Positions 24,979 to 32,082 of a stretch of DNA of 32,082 bases are shown here, piece after piece. Both the position numbers and the translations under genes were made by a program. The notes under the pieces are model-generated. The model had not been told where the DNA came from, did no database searches, and saw nothing but the letters and a program-made list of their open reading frames with translations. Each line of letters starts with the position of its first letter. Positions within the stretch are counted from its first letter, which is position 1. The DNA lies in NCBI GenBank assembly GCA_946405805.1, contig CAMJIL010000026.1:1-32082 (forward strand), written 5' to 3'. The stretch comes from an uncultured Prevotellaceae bacterium (GTDB lineage Bacteria; Bacteroidota; Bacteroidia; Bacteroidales; Bacteroidaceae).

Positions 24979-25993
24979 GACAGATATTAGCGTCCTTATG
25001 CTCTTTCATGCCAGAGCAGACCACTTCAGCCAGGTATGGGCTGAGGTAAAGAAGGCTCGTCCCTCACGTCTTTTCCTCTATCAGGATGGTCCGCGTGAGA
25101 ACAGCAACGATATGGAGGGCATAATGGCGTGTCGTGAATTGGTAAAAGACGAGAATATCGATTGGCAATGCGAGGTGCATCGCCTATACCAAGACAAGAA
25201 CTACGGATGCGACCCTTCCGGATTTATGTCACATCGTTGGGCCTTCTCTCAAACAGACAAATGTATCGTTCTCGAAGATGATGTTGTTCCCTCACAGAGT
25301 TTCTTTCCCTTTTGTAAAGAACTCCTCGACAGATATGAGAATGATGAACGCATAACAATGATTTCTGGCTTTATGACAGAAGAGGAAACGCTCCGTCATG
25401 CCATCACCCCTGCTGGGGAACAGCCTTCCTATTTCTTCTCACGTGCCTTCTCTATCTGGGGCTGGGCTTCTTGGGCTCGTGTAGTAAATAATTGGGACCC
25501 CAGTTATAACTTTGTAAAAGATTCCGAGCAGTTCGCCCTGTTGTCAACAAAGGCAAAGCAATACAAACAGCGAGAAGGTATGCTCCCATTATGCCAACAG
25601 CATGCAGCAGCAGGGAAAGAATATTTTGAGACAATCTTCTGGGCATATATGATGCTCCATGATGGCCTCTCCATCTTCCCTTCTGTCAACCTCATAAACA
25701 ACATAGGTCTTGAAGGCGGTACACATTATTCCACCCAATTAAAACTCATACCGTCACGACTTAGAAAACAGTTTACTATGCAACGCAAGGAATTAACCTT
25801 TCCTCTCGTACATCCGACAACTATTGTTGAGACAACAGAATACCAACGACTATGGTATCTTCGCAATGCCTGGAATAATCCTTGTCGTAAAGTGCAATAT
25901 TCTCTTGAAGAATTATGGCTAAACCTCAAGGCTGGTAATATAAAGAACATCATCTACAGCATAGCTAATAGAATTAAGAAAACAATAGGATGA
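24965..25993 (+). CDS. Glycosyltransferase, GT-A fold (HlpA/GNT-I-like)
   Basis: The 342-aa product has a GT-A nucleotide-sugar fold: ISVLMLFHARADHFSQVW, RLFLYQDGPRENSND, the metal-binding VLEDDVVPSQSFF (DxD-like), and FFSRAFSIWGWASWARV, a segment typical of the group often annotated as hemolytic protein HlpA-like or GNT-I-like glycosyltransferases. Donor and acceptor are unknown. The start is a TTG at 24965, which overlaps the GT14 gene by 14 bp. The first ATG (24998) would delete the first beta strand, so TTG is preferred. The end overlaps wzx as ATGA. Confidence 0.8.
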   Translation: MKTYKTDISVLMLFHARADHFSQVWAEVKKARPSRLFLYQDGPRENSNDMEGIMACRELVKDENIDWQCEVHRLYQDKNYGCDPSGFMSHRWAFSQTDKCIVLEDDVVPSQSFFPFCKELLDRYENDERITMISGFMTEEETLRHAITPAGEQPSYFFSRAFSIWGWASWARVVNNWDPSYNFVKDSEQFALLSTKAKQYKQREGMLPLCQQHAAAGKEYFETIFWAYMMLHDGLSIFPSVNLINNIGLEGGTHYSTQLKLIPSRLRKQFTMQRKELTFPLVHPTTIVETTEYQRLWYLRNAWNNPCRKVQYSLEELWLNLKAGNIKNIIYSIANRIKKTIG

Positions 25994-27450
25994 GCGACGA
26001 ACTGAAAGACAAAGCGGCAAAAGGTCTGATATGGGGTGCTGTCAATAATGGTGCCACACAAGTACTCAATGCTATCTTCGGCATTGTGCTGGCCCGTATG
26101 CTGTCTCCTGACGACTATGGTCTCATTGCTATGCTACTTGTCTTCTCTACTGTTGCGACAGCCTTGCAGGACAGCGGTTTCGTAATTGCTTTGACAAACA
26201 AACGCGATGCCACTCATGATGATTATAATGCTGTCTTCTGGTTTAATATTCTGGTGAGCATCATTGCCTATGTCATCCTGTTCAGTGTTGCCCCTTGGAT
26301 AGCGGCTTTCTATAACGAGCCGATACTGACATCCCTATCAAGATATTTCTTCATAGGTTTCTTCATAGCCAGTTTCTCTATTGTGCCACGAGCCATTCTC
26401 TTTCGCAGGCTCCAGCAACGCGAACTCGCCTTGATGGCTCTATCGTCACTTCTTATCTCAGGAGCTGTCGGCATCACCCTCGCAGCCAATGGCTTTGCCT
26501 TCTGGGGTATCGCAACCCAGACGCTTGTGTTCAATCTTTGCGTCACGATTCTCAGTTGGTATTTCTCCAAGTGGCGTCCCAGCTTTCAGACATCCATTTC
26601 CGCAATATATAGTTCCCTGAAACCATTGATGTCTTTTTCCTGTAAGATGCTGTTTACATACATCTTCAACAACATCAACAACAACATCTTCTCACTCCTT
26701 TTGGGTCGCCTGTACAACAAGACCGAGGCAGGCATCTATTCCCAAGCACAGAAGTGGAACGTTATGGGAAGCAACACTATAACAGGAATGGTACAGGGTG
26801 TTGCCCAACCTACCTTTGTACAGGTTGGTGATGATAAGGAACGCCTCTGCAGAGCATTTTCCAAGATGCTTCGATTTACATGCTTCATATCCTTCCCTGC
26901 AATGCTTGGGTTGGCGTTAATAGCGCAAGAATTTATCATCATTACAGTTACAGAAAAGTGGTTGCCTTCAGCATCCCTGATGCAGTTATTATGCATCGCA
27001 GGCGCCTTCCTACCTCTTGCCACCTTATATTATAATATGATAATCAGTCGAGGGAAGAGTGACGTCTATATGTGGAATGTCATAATACAAGGCTGTGTTA
27101 TCTTAGGATCGCTCTTGACAGTACACTATCTTGGCGGAACCATAAGGGATATGGTAATAGCCTATGTCATTGTTGTCATTTCATGGACCCTTGTATGGCA
27201 TTTCTTTGTCAATCGCGAAATCGGATTTAGTTGGTACCAGGCTTTGAAAGACATACTGCCATTTTTCTTTATTGCAGCATTCACAATGGCTGTTACACAC
27301 CACATTTCTCTCCTGATTACAGAGATTCCTTTATACCTAATGTTGGTAAGGATATTCCTTGCCGCTATCATATATCTTGGCATAATATACCTTAGTGGCG
27401 CCAAGATACTACGCCAGTCATGGGAGTATATAAGGCACAAGCAGGTTTAG
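25990..27450 (+). CDS. Wzx-type polysaccharide flippase (MOP superfamily)
   Basis: The 486-aa integral membrane protein has about 12-14 hydrophobic helices and the family opening KAAKGLIWGAVNNGATQVLN, followed by FGIVLARMLSPDDYGLIAM. This matches oligosaccharide flippases of the RfbX/WzxC type, which move undecaprenyl-linked repeat units across the inner membrane. No Wzy polymerase is evident in the plus-strand operon. It is the last plus-strand gene; its final 33 bp overlap the end of the opposing DUF6080 gene and no terminator hairpin is seen. Confidence 0.9.
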   Translation: MSDELKDKAAKGLIWGAVNNGATQVLNAIFGIVLARMLSPDDYGLIAMLLVFSTVATALQDSGFVIALTNKRDATHDDYNAVFWFNILVSIIAYVILFSVAPWIAAFYNEPILTSLSRYFFIGFFIASFSIVPRAILFRRLQQRELALMALSSLLISGAVGITLAANGFAFWGIATQTLVFNLCVTILSWYFSKWRPSFQTSISAIYSSLKPLMSFSCKMLFTYIFNNINNNIFSLLLGRLYNKTEAGIYSQAQKWNVMGSNTITGMVQGVAQPTFVQVGDDKERLCRAFSKMLRFTCFISFPAMLGLALIAQEFIIITVTEKWLPSASLMQLLCIAGAFLPLATLYYNMIISRGKSDVYMWNVIIQGCVILGSLLTVHYLGGTIRDMVIAYVIVVISWTLVWHFFVNREIGFSWYQALKDILPFFFIAAFTMAVTHHISLLITEIPLYLMLVRIFLAAIIYLGIIYLSGAKILRQSWEYIRHKQV

Positions 27451-28764
27451 GTTATGCCACCAAAGAAATACAGTCAGCACGATAAGAGTCATTAAAACCG
27501 TTTTTTGCAGGAGAGCTTTTTTGCTTTCTTTCAGCATGAGTCCTATTGCTATCGGTATGACATACGCCCAATGTGCTGTCATGATATACACATCTGCAGC
27601 AGCAAAACGCAAGCCGATATGCAGGCATACATCAAAGAGGAAAGGCATCATAGCAAGCCACAGCAGGCGTTTTCTCCTGCCCCACCATATTCCTCCTGCG
27701 AACAACACTACTATTCCAGCCTCAGCGACATAGTTCCACCAATCCTTATAATGCACAATCACAGGTCGGATATTCTTCCTGGCATTTGCATCCTCCATCA
27801 GGTGGTCTCTATGCAATATGAACCCTTCGCCAAAGAAGTTCTCACATACCAGTTGTCCTCTATCTACAGTATTGTCAGTAAAGGCGAAGAAACGGCTGTC
27901 AACTGACTGCTTCCCTTGTCTTTTTGCCATATAAATGCTGTCTTTCTCAAACTTCTTCATTGCAGCAGTACTGTCACGCTCTATTGCTCGCTGGCGCATC
28001 AATTCCCTATATGATTCTTCCTTTGCCAGAAGAGACTCCTGATGCCACAGGTATATGCCTCCCATCAATAATGTAGGGATAAAATACAGAAGGCTGCGAC
28101 GGAATAATTTTGTATAGTTAGCAGAATGGTATGCTGCCAACATATCCATCAGCCACACCTTTATGCCATTTGTCAATGTCACTCCTGCAGCAAAGAAATA
28201 TATCACCAATGCATGCCAACACTTCATTCCTTTCTCGCTGCTGGCAAGATATATTGTCAGAATGAGCAGGAATTGCGTCCATATCATATGGTCAGGAACA
28301 AAGCTGGCAAGCAGCACATAAGCAAAGCCAAAATAGAACAGCAGCAGAAGTAACGACGAAGTTCTCGAAAGACCTATCCTTCTGCGGAAGATAGCATACA
28401 GCAGACACCATGTTGCTGTACTTACCAAAGTATATGTGACAGCGATTACATATATGGCACAATTCATGTGGAAATACTCCGATAGCATCGAGTTTATCCA
28501 CGTTAGCGGCCACAGCATGATTGCCAGCATTGGATGACGATACAGTTCAAACAAGGGGCGCCACTTAGACACAACAATATATGTAAACTGATCGAAGCCG
28601 GAAAACACGAAATCCTTATGGAAAGCTGTCCAGGCACCAAGTCTCTGTGATGTCCACGTTTCAGGATTATGCATCAGCATCAGCCCATTCATAGCGCCAA
28701 AGATACACAATCCCAATAATACTATCAGAAATACATGAATTCTATGGTGAGTACTACGTTCCAT
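27418..28764 (-). CDS. DUF6080-type polytopic membrane protein, second copy
   Basis: A 448-aa protein starting MERSTHHRIHVFLIVLL at 28764. The frame is open further upstream, but that part lies inside the preceding gene and reads as non-membrane filler. It has about nine hydrophobic helices, a charged loop (about 265-310) and conserved segments shared with the gene before it: SGFDQFTYIVVSKWRP, LYRHPMLA, FAYVLLASFVPDHMI, GEGFILHRDHLM, RPVIVHYKDWWNYV. The helix-rich layout resembles GT-C glycosyltransferases or Wzy-like enzymes, and the family name is from memory. It overlaps its paralogue by 40 bp upstream and wzx by 33 bp at the 3' end. Confidence 0.78.
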   Translation of the reverse strand: MERSTHHRIHVFLIVLLGLCIFGAMNGLMLMHNPETWTSQRLGAWTAFHKDFVFSGFDQFTYIVVSKWRPLFELYRHPMLAIMLWPLTWINSMLSEYFHMNCAIYVIAVTYTLVSTATWCLLYAIFRRRIGLSRTSSLLLLLFYFGFAYVLLASFVPDHMIWTQFLLILTIYLASSEKGMKCWHALVIYFFAAGVTLTNGIKVWLMDMLAAYHSANYTKLFRRSLLYFIPTLLMGGIYLWHQESLLAKEESYRELMRQRAIERDSTAAMKKFEKDSIYMAKRQGKQSVDSRFFAFTDNTVDRGQLVCENFFGEGFILHRDHLMEDANARKNIRPVIVHYKDWWNYVAEAGIVVLFAGGIWWGRRKRLLWLAMMPFLFDVCLHIGLRFAAADVYIMTAHWAYVIPIAIGLMLKESKKALLQKTVLMTLIVLTVFLWWHNLNLLVPYILP

Positions 28765-30125
28765 ATTACGAGATATATTGTAATAAGTGATAAAATCGAT
28801 GAAAATATCGTTCTTCTGTTTTCTTCCGAGTATTTTAACAGATAAGCCATTGCTATTGGCAGAGCCCATAGATAGTGGGCAGACATTATTGCCATTTCGT
28901 TGATGCCAAAGCCAAGTCCCATGTGCAAAGCCATATCGATAGCAAAGCATGCAAGGCAAATCCATAGGAATCTGCTATGTCGTCCCAACCATATTCCTGA
29001 GAGAAACAGTATAATCAGCAAGCCTTCTACTATATAATTGAACCAGTTGATATAGCGCACTATGACAGGTCTGTTTACCAACACATCTTTCAGCAGATAA
29101 TCCTCATGCAGCATTATGCCTTCTCCGAAGAGACATTCTACTGCCACATCCCAACGATTTGTTGTGCCATCTGTCCACTTCATGAATTCGCCTTTTGCTA
29201 TCGGCTTTCCTGTATGCTTATAGAAAGCACTCATCTTATATCTGCGAGCCCTCTTTTCCTTCAGTTTTTTCTCAATGCTGTCTCGCTTCGCCTCGCCATA
29301 TTTCGCCACCAGTCGTTCCAGTTGCGCCTCTCGATTCTTGGCTGCCTTTTCCTTGTTAGCAACTTCCGTGGGCCTTACGAGATAATGGTAAGTCAGTCGG
29401 GCGCTTCCCCACACCATTCCTGACAAAGCTAGAAGCGTTATGAAGTAATAAGGGAAGAACTTTTTTCCTTTCGATAAAAATGCTACAGCAATCACCTTCA
29501 GGCCATTACTCAATGTCACACCAGCAGTGACAACAAACAGCAGACAGGCTTCCAGGACTGTTGCCTTTTTCTGTTTATCTGGTACTATAGCCTTTTCTCT
29601 TCCGAATATATACAAGGTTGCCAGCAGACAACACATCGACATTATGAAATGGTCAGGTGCGAAGGTAGCAAGCATGATATATGCGAAAGAGAATGTTAGT
29701 GCTGAAAGAATGTAGCCTTCCTTGCGTTTTATGCCGATGATATCGCTAAAAATACGATTCAGGAAGACGAAAGAATATACACTACAGAATATCAGCAATG
29801 CTGCTGTCACAAACATCACGCAGTTGTATCCTGTCAGCCACATCAGCCCTTCATTTATCTTTGTGAAGGGCCACATGAAATATGGCAACAAAGGATGGCG
29901 ATAGATGTTATACCCTACTCTCCAATCCGTAATAACAGCATATGTTATAGGGTCAAAGCCTGACAGGTGCCAAGTTCTGACGAAGAGTTTCCAGGTATCG
30001 TCACTCTTCACGCTCAATTCCCCAGCATAGCGCACTATGTTGAGAATATTAAGCATCAAGGCAACCAAGAATGCCACCATAGCACCCTTGCGCTCTTCTT
30101 TCCTTATCTTAAAAGACGAAAACAT
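28725..30125 (-). CDS. DUF6080-type polytopic membrane protein, first copy
   Basis: The 466-aa protein has a short basic start (MFSSFKIRKEERKG), about nine hydrophobic helices and a long Lys/Glu-rich loop (about 245-300, KEKAAKNREAQLERL). It aligns by eye with the next gene over nearly its whole length (SGFDPITYAVITDWRV, IYRHPLLPYFMWP, FAYIMLATFAPDHFI, GEGIMLHEDYLL, RPVIVRYINWFNYI), so the pair is a tandem duplication with strong divergence. The conserved acidic and His residues (PDH, RHP) near helix ends would fit a GT-C type lipid-linked sugar transferase, but this is inference. It follows the GT4 gene by 25 bp. Confidence 0.8.
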   Translation of the reverse strand: MFSSFKIRKEERKGAMVAFLVALMLNILNIVRYAGELSVKSDDTWKLFVRTWHLSGFDPITYAVITDWRVGYNIYRHPLLPYFMWPFTKINEGLMWLTGYNCVMFVTAALLIFCSVYSFVFLNRIFSDIIGIKRKEGYILSALTFSFAYIMLATFAPDHFIMSMCCLLATLYIFGREKAIVPDKQKKATVLEACLLFVVTAGVTLSNGLKVIAVAFLSKGKKFFPYYFITLLALSGMVWGSARLTYHYLVRPTEVANKEKAAKNREAQLERLVAKYGEAKRDSIEKKLKEKRARRYKMSAFYKHTGKPIAKGEFMKWTDGTTNRWDVAVECLFGEGIMLHEDYLLKDVLVNRPVIVRYINWFNYIVEGLLIILFLSGIWLGRHSRFLWICLACFAIDMALHMGLGFGINEMAIMSAHYLWALPIAMAYLLKYSEENRRTIFSSILSLITIYLVIWNVVLTIEFMYF

Positions 30126-30130
30126 TTCTT

Positions 30131-30153
30131 TGGTTTCAAGTCTTTAACCTTTA
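30131..30153. repeat. Short 7-bp repeat starting at a stop codon, locus F
   Basis: On the minus strand the units TAAAGGT, TAAAGAC and TTGAAAC follow directly from the TAA stop of the GT4 gene (30151-30153). There are only about three units, but period, sequence style and position match loci B, C and E. Confidence 0.5.
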
Positions 30154-31290
30154 CCACTTTTCACTATAAACTTTAATATATCTCTTTGCCACAAAGTCTT
30201 CGCTGTAGGTAGCTAATACTTTTTCTCTGGCTGCTTCTCCCAGCATCTTGCGATTTACCAACACATATTTGATGCCATCAGCCAAGTCTGCCGCATCCTT
30301 ATATCTGGCCACATAGCCGTTAACCTCATGGTCTATCATTTCTGGTATTCCTCCAACATTGAATCCCACGCAAGGAGTGCCACAAGCCATTGCCTCCATG
30401 ATGGTATTTGGCAGATTATCCTGTAGCGAAGGGGTCACAAAGCATGCTGACTTTGCATACAGCTCTGCCATTTCCTTTTCGTCAGAGATATAGGGTATAT
30501 CCCTTCCTAAGGCCAATACCTCCACTTTCTCTCCTCTCTTTTTGAGTATCTGTACAGCCTTGTCAAGATATTTCAGGCCCTTTCGTTCATCGTCCACCCT
30601 TTGTGCCACAAAGAGTATCATGTTCGTCGAAGGTGTGGCAAGGGGTTTGTAGATGCTGGTATCAATCGGGTTTGGAATAGCCAATATCTTCTGTCCGTCA
30701 GCAAGGGCCTTCTTTTCAGAAATGCGTTTCAGCCAGAGACTGCATGCCACAAAGGTGATATTATGCTTATTGTATAGTTGTTGTTTCTTTTCCCAAGCCT
30801 TGTGGGCAGCATTCCGGAAGGCAGAAATCCTTACATAGGGGCAGCATTCGCAACCCATCTGATATTGTCTGCAATCGCCTGAATAATGGCAGCCGCCAGT
30901 AAAGCACCACTCATCATGCATTGTCCATACTATGCGCTTGCCGCTATACACTATCTTCTCCAACTCCTTGAATGCCAGAAAACCCTGATTCACCCAATGC
31001 AGATGTATCACATCAGCCTCTTGAAACTCCTTTGTCTTCGTAATGTCCTGCCCATATTGTGCATAATCCATTGTCCACAGGTTTCCGAAAGTAGAGATAT
31101 TTCCTGCCACAAGCATCATTCTCTCTGCTATAGAGCTCCACGACTGAGGCTTTCCTTTCCACCACGACAGGTTCTTACGACACATCATCGTAGCATCAAC
31201 GCCACTCTTCCTGAGCGCCTGCAACAACCTGCTGGCAGCAATAGCAGCACCACCTGTTTTCTCGTATGTCGATAGAAGAAGAACTTTCAT
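30151..31290 (-). CDS. Glycosyltransferase family 4 protein
   Basis: The 379-aa protein starts MKVLLLSTYEKTGGAAIAAS at 31290. An open extension upstream overlaps vanZ and lacks family features, so it was dropped. The GT-B fold is shown by the Gly-rich N-terminal loop, the C-terminal donor site FVTPSLQDNLPNTIMEAMAC and GTPCVGFNVGG (Glu299 to Glu317 region), and IAIPNPID-like linker residues 203-210. A cysteine-rich insert (129-150: CFTGGCHYSGDCRQYQMGCE) recurs in a subgroup of GT4 enzymes from capsule and O-antigen loci. It is preceded by vanZ (17-bp gap) and followed by the DUF6080 pair, suggesting a small second glycan operon on the minus strand. The donor sugar is unknown. Confidence 0.9.
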   Translation of the reverse strand: MKVLLLSTYEKTGGAAIAASRLLQALRKSGVDATMMCRKNLSWWKGKPQSWSSIAERMMLVAGNISTFGNLWTMDYAQYGQDITKTKEFQEADVIHLHWVNQGFLAFKELEKIVYSGKRIVWTMHDEWCFTGGCHYSGDCRQYQMGCECCPYVRISAFRNAAHKAWEKKQQLYNKHNITFVACSLWLKRISEKKALADGQKILAIPNPIDTSIYKPLATPSTNMILFVAQRVDDERKGLKYLDKAVQILKKRGEKVEVLALGRDIPYISDEKEMAELYAKSACFVTPSLQDNLPNTIMEAMACGTPCVGFNVGGIPEMIDHEVNGYVARYKDAADLADGIKYVLVNRKMLGEAAREKVLATYSEDFVAKRYIKVYSEKW

Positions 31291-31307
31291 ATACTTTGAC
31301 CTTTCTT

Positions 31308-31703
31308 TTAGTCGCTTCGCTTTGTAAAAGCGTCCCGTTGGGCCGAGCAGACCTTTGACCTTAGACCTTTGACAAGGAAATACAGAGTATTTCCGATTAC
31401 TACTCCTATGGAGTTTGCGAGCAAGTCGAGCCATTCGCCACTTCTGCATGTTGTCAGATAAGCCTGCGCCAGCTCTATCATTCCTCCCATCAATATTGGC
31501 AACACTATGGTGTGCCAAGAGATGCGCTTATGTTCATAGCATACCACAAACGAGAAAACCCCATACATAACAAAGTGCGTCCACTTGTCTAAGAGGTTAA
31601 ATCCATGTAGCGGCTCAATGTCTGGGATAGGTATCAGACAAAGCACCCATATCGCCACTAGCAAGGCGCATGAAAAGGGATATCTTTTTAAGTATTGCGT
31701 CAT
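31308..31703 (-). CDS. VanZ-family membrane protein
   Basis: The 131-aa protein from the ATG at 31703 has four hydrophobic helices and VanZ-family motifs: DKWTHFVMYGVFSFVV, GGMIELAQAYL and GEWLDLLANSIGVVIG. VanZ-like proteins are linked to teicoplanin resistance in enterococci, but most, including those in Bacteroidota, have no known role. A TTG start at 31715 is also in frame but lies inside the TACCTTTG promoter box, so it cannot be on the mRNA if that promoter is used. The last about 20 residues (VKGLRSKVCSAQ onward) come partly from a 7-bp repeat and look unlike a family terminus. Confidence 0.85.
   Translation of the reverse strand: MTQYLKRYPFSCALLVAIWVLCLIPIPDIEPLHGFNLLDKWTHFVMYGVFSFVVCYEHKRISWHTIVLPILMGGMIELAQAYLTTCRSGEWLDLLANSIGVVIGNTLYFLVKGLRSKVCSAQRDAFTKRSD
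31350..31373. repeat. 7-bp repeat within the 3' end of vanZ, locus E
   Basis: Minus-strand units GTCAAAG, GTCTAAG and GTCAAAG match the units of locus B. They are read in frame as part of the VanZ C-terminus. A further GGTCAAAG lies in the 17-bp gap between vanZ and the GT4 gene (near 31296-31303). Confidence 0.7.
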
Positions 31704-31712
31704 ATCTGTGTG

Positions 31713-31744
31713 CAAAGGTACGATTAAGTCGTGAGAAATACAAA
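31713..31744 (-). promoter_or_regulatory. Promoter of the vanZ-GT4-DUF6080 operon (TTTG, 20-bp spacer, TACCTTTG)
   Basis: The minus strand carries TTTG at 31744-31741 and TACCTTTG at 31720-31713 with exactly 20 bp between, the full Bacteroidales promoter. The ATG of vanZ is only 9 bp past the -7 box, so the transcript should have almost no leader. Confidence 0.8.
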
Positions 31745-31770
31745 TAAAAAGAGATTTTTTATTTTATTTC
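31714..31770. repeat. Direct repeat, copy 1 (carries the vanZ promoter)
   Basis: The stretch beginning AAAGGTACGATTAAGTCGTG and running through AAATACAAATAAAAA into a T-rich tail recurs 85 bp downstream at 31799. The first about 40 bases are identical; the tail is similar. Confidence 0.85.
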
Positions 31771-31778
31771 CATGACGA

Positions 31779-31798
31779 AGTACCTTCAACCGAAGGTA
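31779..31798. other. Inverted repeat between the two promoter copies
   Basis: TACCTTC and GAAGGTA, separated by a few bases, form a 7-bp hairpin between the two direct-repeat copies. The arms contain the TACCTT of the promoter box, so it may have arisen with the duplication. No T-run follows on either strand at once, so it is not a clear terminator. Confidence 0.45.
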
Positions 31799-31855
31799 AA
31801 AGGTACGATTAAGTCGTGAGAAATACAAATAAAAAAAGACTTTTTTTATTTTGTT
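31799..31855. repeat. Direct repeat, copy 2 (second promoter-like element)
   Basis: This copy has the same TTTG (31829-31826) and 20-bp spacer as copy 1, but the -7 box reads TACCTTTT on the minus strand, missing the final G. It may be a weak or lost second promoter for vanZ. Confidence 0.75.
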
Positions 31856-31879
31856 TTCGATAAACTTCAGTTTACATCG

Positions 31880-32020
31880 AGGGAGAAAATAATTTTCCCT
31901 TAAGGAAATTTTATGTTCAAGGGCTTGAAACATATGTTCAAGGCCCTTAAACTACTGTACACAGCCCTTGGACAGGTGTTTTAGGGCCTTGGATATAAAA
32001 TATCCTTAAGGGGAAGAAAA
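31880..32020. other. Palindrome-rich non-coding stretch
   Basis: This A/T-rich segment has no credible gene. It contains several related inverted motifs: AATTTTCCCTTAAGGAAATT, GTTCAAGGGCTTGAAAC, TTCAAGGCCCTTAA, AGCCCTTGGAC, TAGGGCCTTGGA and CCTTAAGGGG. CCCTTG/CAAGGG words recur at roughly 20-25 bp steps in both orientations, so the RNA could fold into several short hairpins. Its parent gene may lie beyond the right edge. Nothing recognisable is seen from 32020 to the end. Confidence 0.55.
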
Positions 32021-32082
32021 AATCCATTGTAGTTTAACGATTTTAGTTGACTACTAAGAGACTTATTTGTAAAGTAGGTTGA

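Noticed and set aside
28765..28965. Upstream extension of the second DUF6080 frame
   Set aside because: It overlaps the paralogue's coding sequence, lacks membrane character and is not shared by the paralogue; the ATG at 28764 gives the family-like N-terminus.
31299..31340. Terminator after vanZ (CGCTTT/AAAGCG stem)
   Set aside because: The hairpin is inside the coding frame and no T-run follows on the minus strand; the GT4 gene starts 17 bp later.
31291..31518. Upstream extension of the GT4 frame
   Set aside because: It lies inside vanZ, and the GT4 fold starts at the Met at 31290.
31724..31933. A 69-aa minus-strand frame before vanZ
   Set aside because: It spans the duplicated promoter region and low-complexity A/T sequence, and its residues (KVFFYLYFS, KNLFLFVFLTT) are translated from the two direct-repeat copies. 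Not a credible gene.

Overview
The window looks like chromosome from a Bacteroidales bacterium, most likely Prevotellaceae. The evidence is the set of gene families (a fimbrillin-like lipoprotein, DUF6089, DUF6242, DUF4922 and DUF6080 proteins, several Skp/OmpH copies beside bamA), promoters of the Bacteroidales type (TAnnTTTG at -7, sometimes TTTG near -33), little use of Shine-Dalgarno sites, and A/T-rich intergenic DNA with 7-bp degenerate repeats. Family names are from memory of the families; no search was run.

Layout. (1) 1-2334: the 3' end of an unidentified plus-strand gene and a minus-strand pair (43-aa peptide, then a surface lipoprotein) converge on two back-to-back terminators. (2) 2335-8544, minus strand: greA, a HIT hydrolase, rbfA, a LolC/E-type permease and a 1194-aa three-domain protein (GT2 + DUF4922 HIT-like phosphorylase + SpoIID/LytB). 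(3) 8775-12546, plus strand: acyl-CoA hydrolase/CoA-transferase, gluconate 5-dehydrogenase-type SDR and a DUF6242 lipoprotein. (4) 12566-19094: an envelope biogenesis block with a DUF6089 barrel, uppS, bamA, three skp/ompH genes and murI. (5) 19091-27450: still plus strand and tightly packed, a GH28 enzyme, kdsD, then an IspD/TarI-type cytidylyltransferase, an extended SDR, LicD, a GT14, a second glycosyltransferase and a Wzx flippase. (6) 31703-27418, minus strand: VanZ, a GT4 glycosyltransferase and two tandem DUF6080 membrane proteins. They run into wzx tail-to-tail with a 33-bp overlap.

How the genes fit together. Regions 4 to 6 form a cell-surface assembly neighbourhood: the lipid carrier (UppS), outer-membrane protein insertion (BamA, Skp), peptidoglycan precursor (MurI), sugar-phosphate activation (KdsD, IspD/TarI-like, SDR), phospho-substituent transfer (LicD), glycosyl transfer and export (Wzx). 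Gene overlaps of 1-40 bp suggest translational coupling through much of it.

Most unusual observations: a family of degenerate 7-bp tandem repeats at six places, most of which begin at or beside the stop codon of a gene, with two lying inside coding sequence; a KdsD/cytidylyltransferase/SDR/LicD cassette whose activated product is not obvious; the GT2-DUF4922-SpoIID fusion; a duplicated promoter before vanZ that predicts an almost leaderless mRNA; and a palindrome-rich non-coding stretch at the right edge.
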